Part shown: positions 8,823 to 15,614 of the stretch, in pieces | How the letters are laid out: the number at the start of each line of letters is the position of its first letter | Numbering within the stretch: the first letter of the stretch is position 1 | DNA from: Eubacteriaceae bacterium | GTDB lineage: Bacteria > Bacillota_A > Clostridia > Eubacteriales > Anaerofustaceae | Length of the DNA stretch: 18,095 bases | Assembly: GCA_031280495.1 (NCBI GenBank) | Contig: JAITGT010000048.1 | Span: 1 to 18,095, forward strand | Direction: 5' to 3' | Notes under the pieces: model-generated | Told to the model about the DNA's origin: nothing | Database searches by the model: none | The model's input: only the letters and a program-made list of their open reading frames with translations | Translations under genes and position numbers: made by a program

Positions 8823-9475
8823 AGGTATTCAGCCAAACGGGAATAGATCCCCTCGGAGATTTCTTCGGCCCCCAGCAATAGGCCGCCTTTTGTGCAGGGG
8901 ATCTTTTCCCACCCATACTTTTCGCAAACCTCAAGCGCGCAGGCATAGGAAGAGGCAAGGTGCGACTCGCTTTTCTCATGAATGTCCATTTCCCCGCTGC
9001 GTCCAGCCAGCAGCTTTAGCGCCATCTGGGCGTCGAGATCAAGAAAGAACACCTGCGTGGGAACCGGTATTGCATATATTCGAAACTCAAGATCCCAGAG
9101 CCAGTCAAGGAATTTTTGCCTTTCAGGCCCAGGACTGATTTTTGCGGCTTGGTGGATCATATTGGAAGTGGTGTAGCGATCCGCCAAAATGATCGCGCCG
9201 CAATGATAGAGGCTTTCATATTCCGTTTTATACGAAGCGTAGCGATCTGCAGCAAAAAAAGTGGAGGAAGCATAAGCGCCGACATCTTCCGGCCTTTCGC
9301 CGAATTGGCCGCTCAAGTACATCCTCGCCAATGCCGAAGACTCGCTGCCGTAGCGGGGGTAGCTGACCGCAAAAACGTTTCTTCCCTCTTTCTTTAGACG
9401 TTTATATAGAAGGGCATGCTGGGTGGCCTTGCCGCTTCCGTCCACGCCCTCAAAGGCGAATAGCTTACCAGTCAA
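8819..9475 (-). CDS. tmk: thymidylate kinase
   Basis: The 218-residue protein carries the P-loop FEGVDGSGKATQ (8-19), the SYPRYGSESSALARMYLSG segment, VGAYASSTFFAADRYASYKT and the ADRYTTSNMIHQAAK motif of dTMP kinases of the divergent clostridial type; a lid-like segment near LLAGRSGEMDIH follows. It phosphorylates dTMP to dTDP for DNA synthesis. The start is TTG at 9475: AAGGTGG lies seven bases upstream, and the TTGA sequence overlaps the stop of the upstream decarboxylase gene. holB follows with a 4-base overlap, which suggests translational coupling of dTTP supply with a clamp-loader subunit. Confidence 0.93.
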   Translation of the reverse strand: MTGKLFAFEGVDGSGKATQHALLYKRLKKEGRNVFAVSYPRYGSESSALARMYLSGQFGERPEDVGAYASSTFFAADRYASYKTEYESLYHCGAIILADRYTTSNMIHQAAKISPGPERQKFLDWLWDLEFRIYAIPVPTQVFFLDLDAQMALKLLAGRSGEMDIHEKSESHLASSYACALEVCEKYGWEKIPCTKGGLLLGAEEISEGIYSRLAEYL

Positions 9476-10839
9476 ATGCTCGCCACCTTTATCTTTTCAT
9501 TTTCTATGCCAAAGCGGGAGGCAGGATGCGCAGCTTCAAGGTATGAAGCCGCTTGAAGCGAAATTCTGTCTCCAGGCGCGAGGACCACAGAAGCCGGCGG
9601 GTAGCATCCGGCAAAATCGGCGCAAACCATGCCCACCGCCCTTTCCAGCCCCATCCATTGCCATTTTGCCTGCATGGCGCTGCGAATGGGCGCCATGCTT
9701 TCCGCAAGCGGCGGCGCAACGGCAGCGCGTGGCGCAAAGCTGCCGCTAGGAAGGGAAAGCACGGCTTTTTCCAGCCGCGAAAAATCCTCTTCGGACGAGT
9801 TCATGCCCGCGCAAAAAAGCGCGGACCGTTCGTCGGACATTTCGGCAAATATTCCGTATTCGCTGCCAAGGGTTTTGGCTGCGCTCGCTGCGTTCAGCCC
9901 AATGCTGGAAAAGTCGATGGGTATTTTTGCGAAGTCATAGCTTGCGCCTGCATTTTTCTGGGCTTCCGCCTTATTTACCAAAAACAGACCGCGTTTTTCA
10001 AACTTTTCTGCTATTTGATTATACCACTTTTTTATGTTGCTAAACGCCATCCCCGCCGTTTTCAGCTCGCGGGCGGCATCCAGTGCGTCTAGTGCAAGCG
10101 GGTAGGAAGGCGAAGTGGTTTGAACAGTCCGCAGCCAGCGCCTTGCGTCCTCAACATCAATGCAGGGGGTGTTTATGTGCAGGAAAGCGGCCTGCGTAGG
10201 GCCGTTGACCGTTTTGTAAGCCGAGTGGATCACAATATCCGCGCCGAGGGCGATGGCGGAAGGCGGATATCCGTCCGCAAAGGGCAAATGGGCCCCGTGC
10301 GCCTCGTCGCAGACGACAAAGGCCCCCTTTTCATGAAAGTACTGAATGATTTCCCCTAGATCCCTCACTAGGCCGCTGTATGTCGGAGATGTGACAAACG
10401 CCAGCCGGAGTCCTGGCGCTTTTTCCGCCGCCTCGCGGAAAGACGCCAGAGAAGGGCCGAAGAAAGGGCTCTCCTGTCGGGCGCGAACAAAGGCAGCGCC
10501 CGAATGCATAAGCCCGTAGTAGGCGGACACATGGCTGTCTGCACCTATCACAGCTTTGTCCTGGCTCGTCAGGCAAGCGCAGAGGGCGGCAATGACCGCC
10601 GCAGTTGAGCCATTGAGGGACAAAAGGGTTGCGCGCACCGAGAATTCCTGCGCCAGCGACTCCTCTTCCGCAAGCCATTGGCCATTAGGGTGGTTGATGT
10701 TATCCGAAAACTCAAGCTCTGTTATGTCAAAAGCGCGCGAAACTAGCCCCTCGCCCCTGCCCTTATGCGACGGGACGTGAAAACGGGCTGGATTGGACGC
10801 GCTATAATGGGCTATCCTGCCCTTCAGGCTTTCATGCAT
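9472..10839 (-). CDS. Orn/Lys/Arg decarboxylase family protein (YaaO-like)
   Basis: The 455-residue protein belongs to the fold-type I basic amino-acid decarboxylases. It has HVPSHKGRG (21-29), the TELEFSDNINHPNG substrate loop, LNGSTAAVIAAL, VVCDEAHGAHLPF (Asp178) and the PLP-lysine motif HSAYKTVNGPTQAAFLH with Lys209. Length is that of the short YaaO/SpeA-like group, which lacks the wing domain of the large inducible decarboxylases. The yaaO-tmk-holB-ricT order of Bacillus supports this placement, without yaaQ and yaaR in between. The substrate, arginine, lysine or ornithine, cannot be settled by eye. It is the first gene of its operon; AAGGA stands 7 bases before the ATG. A second ATG at 10835 is out of frame. 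Confidence 0.9.
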   Translation of the reverse strand: MHESLKGRIAHYSASNPARFHVPSHKGRGEGLVSRAFDITELEFSDNINHPNGQWLAEEESLAQEFSVRATLLSLNGSTAAVIAALCACLTSQDKAVIGADSHVSAYYGLMHSGAAFVRARQESPFFGPSLASFREAAEKAPGLRLAFVTSPTYSGLVRDLGEIIQYFHEKGAFVVCDEAHGAHLPFADGYPPSAIALGADIVIHSAYKTVNGPTQAAFLHINTPCIDVEDARRWLRTVQTTSPSYPLALDALDAARELKTAGMAFSNIKKWYNQIAEKFEKRGLFLVNKAEAQKNAGASYDFAKIPIDFSSIGLNAASAAKTLGSEYGIFAEMSDERSALFCAGMNSSEEDFSRLEKAVLSLPSGSFAPRAAVAPPLAESMAPIRSAMQAKWQWMGLERAVGMVCADFAGCYPPASVVLAPGDRISLQAASYLEAAHPASRFGIENEKIKVASI

Positions 10840-10875
10840 GGCAATTTCCTTATTGGGATTGGGTGTTCCACTGAC

Positions 10876-10904
10876 ATGTTAGCAGATTTTGGCTGCAAAT
10901 GAAA
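10876..10904 (-). promoter_or_regulatory. promoter of the decarboxylase-tmk-holB-ricT-murE operon
   Basis: The minus strand shows TTTCAT (10899-10904), 17 bases, then TAACAT (10876-10881) preceded by TGC, an extended -10. The predicted start is near 10869, about 30 bases before the gene. The match is fair, not perfect. Confidence 0.45.
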
Positions 10905-11004
10905 CTGGCGCGGCGCTTTTGGGCAAGCCCGCGACAAGGCCGCGAAAACGAGTGGAACGCGGGGCCGAACAGCGGCGCAGGCGCCTAGCGTGCACACCAA
11001 AGAA

Positions 11005-11024
11005 TATAATATTACTAAGGAGGG
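11005..11024 (+). promoter_or_regulatory. -10 element and strong ribosome site of the tandem thioredoxin gene
   Basis: TATAAT stands at 11005-11010 and AAGGAGGG at 11017-11024, six bases before the ATG. No good -35 is seen at 16-18 bases. The predicted leader is only about 15 bases. Confidence 0.45.
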
Positions 11025-11030
11025 AATTCT

Positions 11031-11732
11031 ATGGATCAACGAATAGTCCAGCTGACAGCTGAGAATTTTGAAAAGGAAGTCCACATGTCTGAAATTCCGG
11101 TCTTTGTGGATGTATGGGCTGACTGGTGCGCACCATGCCGCCGCATAGCGCCCCTCATCGAGAGCCTGGCAGACGAATATTCAGGCAGGGTTAAAGTGGC
11201 TAAGCTAAATGTCGAAGACGAGCGCGACTTCGTGCGCGCCAAATTTCCAGACCTTCTCAGCATCCCCACGGTGCTTCTCTTTCGCGGCGGCGAGCTTGCG
11301 GCAAACATGGTTGGGGCGTTCCGCCTAGAGGAATACCGAAAAGCCGTAGCATCTGAGCTTTTGGGCGTGAAATCCGAGCCAAAGACGGTTGCGCTCACAG
11401 GCGAGCTCTTCGAGCAAGAAGTCTATGCCTCGCAAATTCCTGTCATTGTGGATGTTTGGTCAGAGTGGTGTGTCCCTTGCCACCGCATTGCCCCCATTAT
11501 GGACATTCTTGCGGATGAATTTGAAGGGCTGGTCAAAGTTGGAAAACTCAACGCGGAAAGCGAAGAGCTTTTTGTCCAAACGGCGTTTCCAGATCTCATG
11601 AGCGTTCCCACGGTTCTCTTTTTTCGGCAGGGCGCGCTTATTGGCGAAATGGTTGGGGCATTTGGCCTTGAGGCGTATGAAGAGGCAATTCGCTACAGGC
11701 TGCTGGATGCAAGCGAGAACGAAGAGGGCTAA
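11031..11732 (+). CDS. tandem thioredoxin-domain protein (two CXXC domains)
   Basis: The 233-residue protein is two thioredoxin folds in a row. Domain 1 (about 1-113) has VFVDVWADWCAPCRRIAP with Cys33 and Cys36 and the cis-proline at SIPTVLLF (Pro79). Domain 2 (about 117-228) has VIVDVWSEWCVPCHRIAP with Cys147 and Cys150 and SVPTVLFF (Pro193). The repeat period is 114 residues and the halves stay clearly alike along their length, so this is an in-frame duplication. No signal peptide is seen; it should be a cytoplasmic disulfide reductase or chaperone-like protein. The second active site WCVPC differs from canonical WCGPC/WCAPC and may shift redox potential. Its ORF ends in a 4-base convergent overlap with the next gene. 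Confidence 0.92.
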   Translation: MDQRIVQLTAENFEKEVHMSEIPVFVDVWADWCAPCRRIAPLIESLADEYSGRVKVAKLNVEDERDFVRAKFPDLLSIPTVLLFRGGELAANMVGAFRLEEYRKAVASELLGVKSEPKTVALTGELFEQEVYASQIPVIVDVWSEWCVPCHRIAPIMDILADEFEGLVKVGKLNAESEELFVQTAFPDLMSVPTVLFFRQGALIGEMVGAFGLEAYEEAIRYRLLDASENEEG

Positions 11733-12394
11733 AGCCCATTCTCCGGCTTTGCTTCGTAAAATCGGCGCGGGATCAGGCGAAAGCGGCGCAAGGGGTGGCT
11801 TTTTCCGCTTTGTGCAACAAGGAACGGCAAAATTCGCTGCGCAGGCAAGCATCCATGCGGAAGAAGGGCCTGGTCTTCCAGCCGAATCGTCGCAAGCCAG
11901 GCGTCAGCGGAGTCAGAAGAGAGCTCCAGCGGCAGCGGGGCAATGTAGTGTGTTGCCATGTCGCCCATGAGGCGCGCGATCTTCTTTTCATTTTTTGTCC
12001 CTCCGCTGGATGGCATCCGGTTCAAGGATTCGCATGTGCGGGAGAGCCAGTCAATGTTTAGCCGGTGCCCATCGTCTGCTGCATAGCATATGACGGCATT
12101 CGTGAAGCGGCTTTGGCCCGGAGTGAGAATCCGATCGTCGCAAGAGACAACGCAGGCGAAAACAAGCGGCGCGGCGGAAAGAGCCCTTATCTCCTTTTTT
12201 CGGGCAAAGAAGCCCACTTCTGACGCCATCTCCCGCACAAGCTCGGAAGACGGATCTCTCGGCGATCGGACGTAGGGCCTGAGCTTCGTCAGGTCAATGG
12301 GCCTTTCATCCGCCACAGCCCAAGACCGCTCAAAAAGAATGGGCTTTGTCTCCTGCTCTGCCGCCAGCTTGCTTTGCCGATCGATAGCCTTCAT
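11729..12394 (-). CDS. hypothetical protein, 221 residues, family not recognised
   Basis: The reading frame is open over a protein-like sequence without low complexity; I recognise no family. It is soluble, with no membrane segment or signal peptide. Segments that could be conserved are PLVFACVVSCDDRILTPGQSRF, NAVICYAADDGH, GGTKNEKKIARLMGDMATHYIAPLPLEL and LLPHGCLPAQRILPFLVAQ; the C-terminus is basic (RRFRLIPRRFYEAK). The start at 12394 is chosen because GGAGGT stands 6 bases upstream; a longer frame from 12436 (14 more residues) has no ribosome site and begins almost on top of a promoter -10. The stop TAG overlaps the thioredoxin TAA on the other strand. A real gene is likely because promoter, leader and ribosome site line up. 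Confidence 0.65.
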   Translation of the reverse strand: MKAIDRQSKLAAEQETKPILFERSWAVADERPIDLTKLRPYVRSPRDPSSELVREMASEVGFFARKKEIRALSAAPLVFACVVSCDDRILTPGQSRFTNAVICYAADDGHRLNIDWLSRTCESLNRMPSSGGTKNEKKIARLMGDMATHYIAPLPLELSSDSADAWLATIRLEDQALLPHGCLPAQRILPFLVAQSGKSHPLRRFRLIPRRFYEAKPENGL

Positions 12395-12438
12395 TGCAAA
12401 ACCTCCGCCTTTTTCCTTTAATATTGCCTTTTTCATTA

Positions 12439-12467
12439 AATATATTCAGCTTCGTGCCGTCAGCCAA
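12439..12467 (-). promoter_or_regulatory. sigma-A type promoter of the hypothetical gene
   Basis: The minus strand reads TTGGCT (12462-12467), 17 bases, TATATT (12439-12444). The predicted start near 12432 gives a leader of about 38 bases to the ATG at 12394 and excludes the longer start at 12436. Confidence 0.6.
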
Positions 12468-12670
12468 CTGCAATAGCAGGGAAGTTCAGGAGCGGTTTTT
12501 GAAAGGCGGCATACGAGAAAGCCGCAAAATGCGCAACTAAAGGGAGGGCAGCATACAGGCGCCCCAGTCACTGGGCGGGCAAGCGCCAAGGCTTTGGAGA
12601 AAGGATCGCCCTGCGGCAACAGGGAGCGCCACATACACAGGCCTTGCATTTCCCTGCAATCGATGTGAGA

Positions 12671-12841
12671 GGGCGGGAAGCCCATATTTTCTTCCAACGC
12701 GCCGGAAGGCGCGGACCCCTCATAGCCAGGCAGGCTCGTCCCTGCGCGGATCTCATGGGCAGCGCTTTCAAAAGCGCTAGGCTTGCCTCAGCATGCTGCA
12801 TGATGCTTGTCGCATGCTGGGGTTGAAAGCGCTTTTTTTTT
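12671..12841 (+). ncRNA. candidate structured RNA ending in an intrinsic terminator
   Basis: No gene is supported here, but the plus strand folds densely. GCCCAT (12680-12685) can pair with ATGGGC (12755-12760), enclosing a CGCGCC-GGAA-GGCGCG hairpin (12698-12713) and a GCAGG/CCTGC hairpin (12730-12745). An 11-pair helix follows (12786-12796 with 12812-12822), then the terminator. No clear promoter was found upstream on the plus strand and no plus-strand gene lies within 3 kb downstream. It matches none of the conserved cores I looked for (RNase P RNA, SRP RNA, tmRNA, T-box). In GC-rich DNA some hairpins arise by chance, so only the terminal part is firm. Confidence 0.3.
12761..12841 (+). terminator. 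intrinsic terminator with a competing hairpin
   Basis: AGCGCTTTC (12761-12769) pairs with GAAAGCGCT (12825-12833), which runs into nine T residues (12833-12841). The same 5' strand can instead pair with the adjacent AAAAGCGCT (12770-12778), so two folds exclude one another. It works only in the plus direction. Confidence 0.6.
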
Positions 12842-13131
12842 GCAGCTATTGCGCAGCTGCCCGCCCGTAGCCTGCTGCTGTCCCCCAAAAACGGCATTCT
12901 CGCCACTCAGGCCATGCTTCAAGTTCGCCCGCGCGTGCCGGCGCGGCCGCTCCAGTCTCTGCATGAACCCAAAAACGCTCTTTTACAGCCCTTTTGGCGC
13001 CCTGCACTACTCTTCTTCTCTCTTTTCTTAAGCTAACAGTGAGAACTCATAAAGCTGCCATTTGCTGTCTTGCTGTCATCTTTCTCGCAATATGCGTTCG
13101 ATCCTTAAAACTTGCTTTTCACGCCCAAAAA
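12842..13131. other. gene-free spacer between structured RNA and TIR operon
   Basis: I see no supportable gene, tRNA or promoter. Base composition shifts from GC-rich to AT-rich at about 13020-13060. A tandem TTGCTGTC pair lies near 13067-13082. No convincing terminator is seen behind the membrane-protein gene. Confidence 0.5.
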
Positions 13132-13608
13132 CTATTGAACTGCCTCTTTTTTTTGTTTGCTCCATTCGCGTTCGATCAAGTATCGAATATGCTTGAACAG
13201 ATCTATTTTCTCGGTTTTTATATTATGGAGAATGCCTTCTATTTTCACATTATCTTTGGGCTCGCCACTCAGGCTGAGCAATTCAAGCGATTCTCCATAT
13301 ATCGCTGCGAGCAACTCTGTTGGAACTGCGTCATTGTCAAAAAGCAAAAACAATAATTCATAGTGAAACACCGTAAGATTCTTCAAGCTTTCTTTATCCA
13401 CATTATTGCAGTAGTAATCAAGCGTCGAAAAATACATTGCAGCGTTTTTTCGTAAAGCGGTCCCCCATTCGTAACGAACTTTCGTGATTGCATTGACATA
13501 GTTTTGAGAATTAGTCGACTTCCTAGCATAATAAGCTGAATAGACTGAAGCAATAAAGGTAAGGGCGATTCCTATAGCTGCGCAAATATTGTAAATTTCG
13601 AGCGCCAT
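13132..13608 (-). CDS. small membrane-anchored protein paired with TIR gene
   Basis: The 158-residue protein has one N-terminal membrane helix (about residues 5-27, YNICAAIGIALTFIASVYSAYY) followed by a positive ARKS and a mainly helical cytoplasmic part. The segment VNAITKVRYEWGTALRKNAAMYFSTLDYYC resembles the RxxWxxxLRxxxAxF helix seen in many small single-pass proteins of unknown function in accessory regions. The remaining helices end in a charged tail (YLIEREWSKQKKEAVQ). The ATG shares one base with the TIR stop (TAATG), so translation is coupled; AGAGG lies about 11 bases upstream. Its close coupling suggests a partner or membrane effector of the TIR protein; that is inference. No family name can be given from sequence alone. 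Confidence 0.8.
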   Translation of the reverse strand: MALEIYNICAAIGIALTFIASVYSAYYARKSTNSQNYVNAITKVRYEWGTALRKNAAMYFSTLDYYCNNVDKESLKNLTVFHYELLFLLFDNDAVPTELLAAIYGESLELLSLSGEPKDNVKIEGILHNIKTEKIDLFKHIRYLIEREWSKQKKEAVQ

Positions 13609-14408
13609 TATTTTCTTTTCCTCTCATTTAGCCTAATGAGGTTTTGATAGTTCCTTGTTATCCAGTTTTTGCTTTTTTCCGTAAGCCTGTATGCCTGAAT
13701 ACTCCCGAAACCATCAATTTCTACATCTTCGGAGGAAATATAATCATTGACTGATAGATATAGCAATATTTCCATAGTATTTGACGCGACTTTGCTTGGA
13801 TCAAAACCTTTTATGCCGCTTTTATATATATCTAGCAATATGTCAACTGAATTGCATTCAATTCCATCAAGCTCTCCAAAAACATCTGGAGTAGAGGCAT
13901 AAACATCTGTTTCGCCTTGACTTTCTAGTGAAACGCCAATTTCTTTATGCAAGTCGTCAAAGTCCTTAAGCACTTTGAGTTCAAGCTCTAGTTCTTTTTC
14001 GCGCTTGCCGCTGTCGCTTTTTGGGTGGATGATACTATCAATCTCCTTGATCACATCAAAGAACGCAGTTTTGCTGAATTCTCTCGCAGTAAGAAATCTA
14101 TAAATTCCGTCAACATTTCCCTGCTCGATGCCAAAAAGAAATGGATAGGAGTATTCATCATGCAAAGCATAGAACATGCCAATTTCGATCCAAACCCATT
14201 CATGTTTTATACTTTGTGGAGTTAAACATATAATTTGAAACTTACACTCGTTTATTTCTTTAACGATGTGGCTAAATGCATCTTTGCCGGGTGGGATCTC
14301 GTCGCAGATAAAGCATTCAATATCAAGCCTGTCTAAGTACCGACAAATTATTTTTGCTATTTCATGAGATGCCTCGCCACCCCAACAGAGGAAAACTTTG
14401 TCTTTCAT
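13608..14408 (-). CDS. TIR-domain protein with C-terminal winged-helix-like region
   Basis: The 266-residue protein opens with a TIR fold: KVFLCWGGE (4-12, strand A), an ICRYLDRLDIECFICDEIPPGKD segment (strand B and BB loop), IVKEINECKFQIICLTPQSIKHEWVWIEIGMF (strands C-D, 48-79). Glu75 in EWVWIEIG sits where NADase-active TIRs carry the catalytic glutamate. A charged helix (about 135-157) links to a C-terminal part whose ILLYLSVNDYISS...YRLTEKSKNWI (214-250) looks like a winged helix. Bacterial TIR proteins often cleave NAD+ or make cyclic signals during phage infection. The ATG at 14408 is preferred: AAGGA lies 7 bases upstream. TTG at 14429 or ATG at 14414 are alternatives (273 or 271 residues). 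AT-rich codon use differs from the core genes. Confidence 0.85.
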   Translation of the reverse strand: MKDKVFLCWGGEASHEIAKIICRYLDRLDIECFICDEIPPGKDAFSHIVKEINECKFQIICLTPQSIKHEWVWIEIGMFYALHDEYSYPFLFGIEQGNVDGIYRFLTAREFSKTAFFDVIKEIDSIIHPKSDSGKREKELELELKVLKDFDDLHKEIGVSLESQGETDVYASTPDVFGELDGIECNSVDILLDIYKSGIKGFDPSKVASNTMEILLYLSVNDYISSEDVEIDGFGSIQAYRLTEKSKNWITRNYQNLIRLNERKRK

Positions 14409-14450
14409 CGTCATGTCCTTTATCCCCAATATGCAATTTTTCTGTCTGTA

Positions 14451-14573
14451 TCAGAAATGCTGGCACGCTTGTCTTCATGAATTTTAAGTGTCACAGAATG
14501 CAAAAAGCCACTCAAAGCAGTGTCTACAGGGCTGAAGCAGCCTTATGCGATCAAATGCATTCAGAAATGCTGG
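14451..14573. repeat. 13-base direct repeat upstream of TIR gene
   Basis: TCAGAAATGCTGG occurs at 14451-14463 and 14561-14573, exactly 110 bases apart, in the leader between promoter and TIR gene. It could be a binding site or trace of a small duplication; surrounding bases are not repeated. Confidence 0.45.
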
Positions 14574-14729
14574 GCAGCATAATCATGATGGCGCGAAGAA
14601 CCAAATGATCCGCTTCCTCTTTCAATTATCAAGTTATTGCAAAAAGGACAGGATCATTTCAGCATTGATTTTCATCTTTATTCAATTTTTATAATAGAAA
14701 GAATAATATTGCAAAATAATGTCTACTAA

Positions 14730-14758
14730 ATTATAAGATTAATGTTGCAATTAACCAA
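14730..14758 (-). promoter_or_regulatory. sigma-A promoter reading toward the TIR operon
   Basis: The minus strand reads TTGGTT (14753-14758), 17 bases, TATAAT (14730-14735). The predicted start near 14723 leaves a leader of about 315 bases before the TIR ATG. In this AT-rich stretch chance -10 matches are common, but the exact spacing supports it. The leader has two very short frames (13 and 17 codons), neither well supported. Confidence 0.45.
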
Positions 14759-14822
14759 TAATATCTGATCGACTTATAGCGGTTCAATTTTACAAGGTTA
14801 GACAATAGCGTTAAAATACAGC

Positions 14823-15579
14823 CATTGGGGGTTGCGCGGCAGCGGCCGCTGTTTACAAGGAGCCATTGCCGCAGGAGAGCATGCGTCTTGCTTGATATTC
14901 TGCTTTCTCTTCAGCTCTATCAGGGATGGACAATCAATGGCGCTTCACTGGCGGCAAGTGGGCTTTTCGCGCGGGGGGCTATGGCCGTATCGCTTAGCGC
15001 CAATTCAGCCGGCATAAGGCCAGTTAAGCGTCGGAAGGCAGAAAAGACTGAAAACTGGCTTGCGAGGATCGTGCGAAGCAGCGGGCGGCATGATGGGATC
15101 CCGGAGAGGCAAAAGTTCGAAGCAGGAAAAGCGGCGGCCATGGCGCGGGACGAAATCTTGGATGAGCCTCAGCATCATATCGAACGAGTCCAGCCAGACG
15201 TCAGATCGGAATTGATGCCTCGGCGAGCCAGGGGCAGGCTGCCTGACGAACATTGGAAATTTTCTGGCAATTCGCTGCTGTGCACCCGAGTTTTCAATTT
15301 GCGTCGTTTAAGGCCAAAAAAAGCAGTTCATGATGCCCTTCGCACCCTTACCGAGTGTTTAGCCGCGTATATTTGCGTATTTTTAGCAGCCCCGCTATGG
15401 GCGGGCACATTTGAGAAATTTGCTCGCTCCTGTTTTCTCGGCTGTTCAGTTTCTTTTTTGCTTTGCTGGCTTCAGCTGCAGGCGAAGCGCCCATACATAG
15501 GCCTGCACATGCAGTTTTGCTTTCTGCTTCTTGTTGAGCGCAGATCACTAAAAGAGCGGCGCTGAGTTTGCCTATATGT
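14823..15579. other. gene-free stretch between TIR islet and T-box promoter
   Basis: GC content rises again at 14823. A 246-codon plus-strand frame (14825-15565) begins with TTG without a ribosome site, is arginine- and cysteine-rich and resembles nothing I know; minus-strand frames are shorter and no better. It may be decayed coding DNA or simply spacer. No tRNA, mobile element or repeat array is seen. Confidence 0.4.
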
Positions 15580-15608
15580 TTGACACGCAGCGCCGGGAAG
15601 GGTATAAT
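15580..15608 (+). promoter_or_regulatory. consensus sigma-A promoter of the T-box leader
   Basis: TTGACA (15580-15585), 17 bases, TATAAT (15603-15608): perfect consensus hexamers at ideal spacing. Transcription should start near 15615, about 37 bases before T-box stem I. Confidence 0.85.
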
Positions 15609-15614
15609 CATTCT

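Larger units (their letters stand above)
13030..14822. other. AT-rich islet with TIR/membrane-protein operon
   Basis: By hand count on several lines, the genes here are about 30-42 % GC and the upstream part about 20-23 %, against about 50 % or more in flanking core genes. Both borders are sharp. No integrase, transposase, tRNA or long flanking repeat is visible, so the mode of acquisition is unknown; horizontal origin is inferred from composition. Confidence 0.6.

Noticed and set aside
12446..12697. 83-codon minus-strand cysteine-rich frame in the spacer
   Set aside because: No ribosome site, TTG start, overlaps the promoter of the next gene; a chance frame in GC-rich DNA is likelier.
12899..13274. 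14-base exact repeat CTCGCCACTCAGGC (12899-12912 and 13261-13274)
   Set aside because: A 14-base match is expected about once by chance in a window of this size, and one copy lies inside a coding region.
12943..14850. GCGGCCGCT on both sides of the AT-rich islet as an attachment site
   Set aside because: Only nine palindromic bases, positions do not match the composition borders, and no integrase is present.
14825..15565. 246-codon plus-strand open frame
   Set aside because: TTG start, no ribosome site, composition rich in Arg and Cys without recognisable motifs; more likely chance or decayed sequence.
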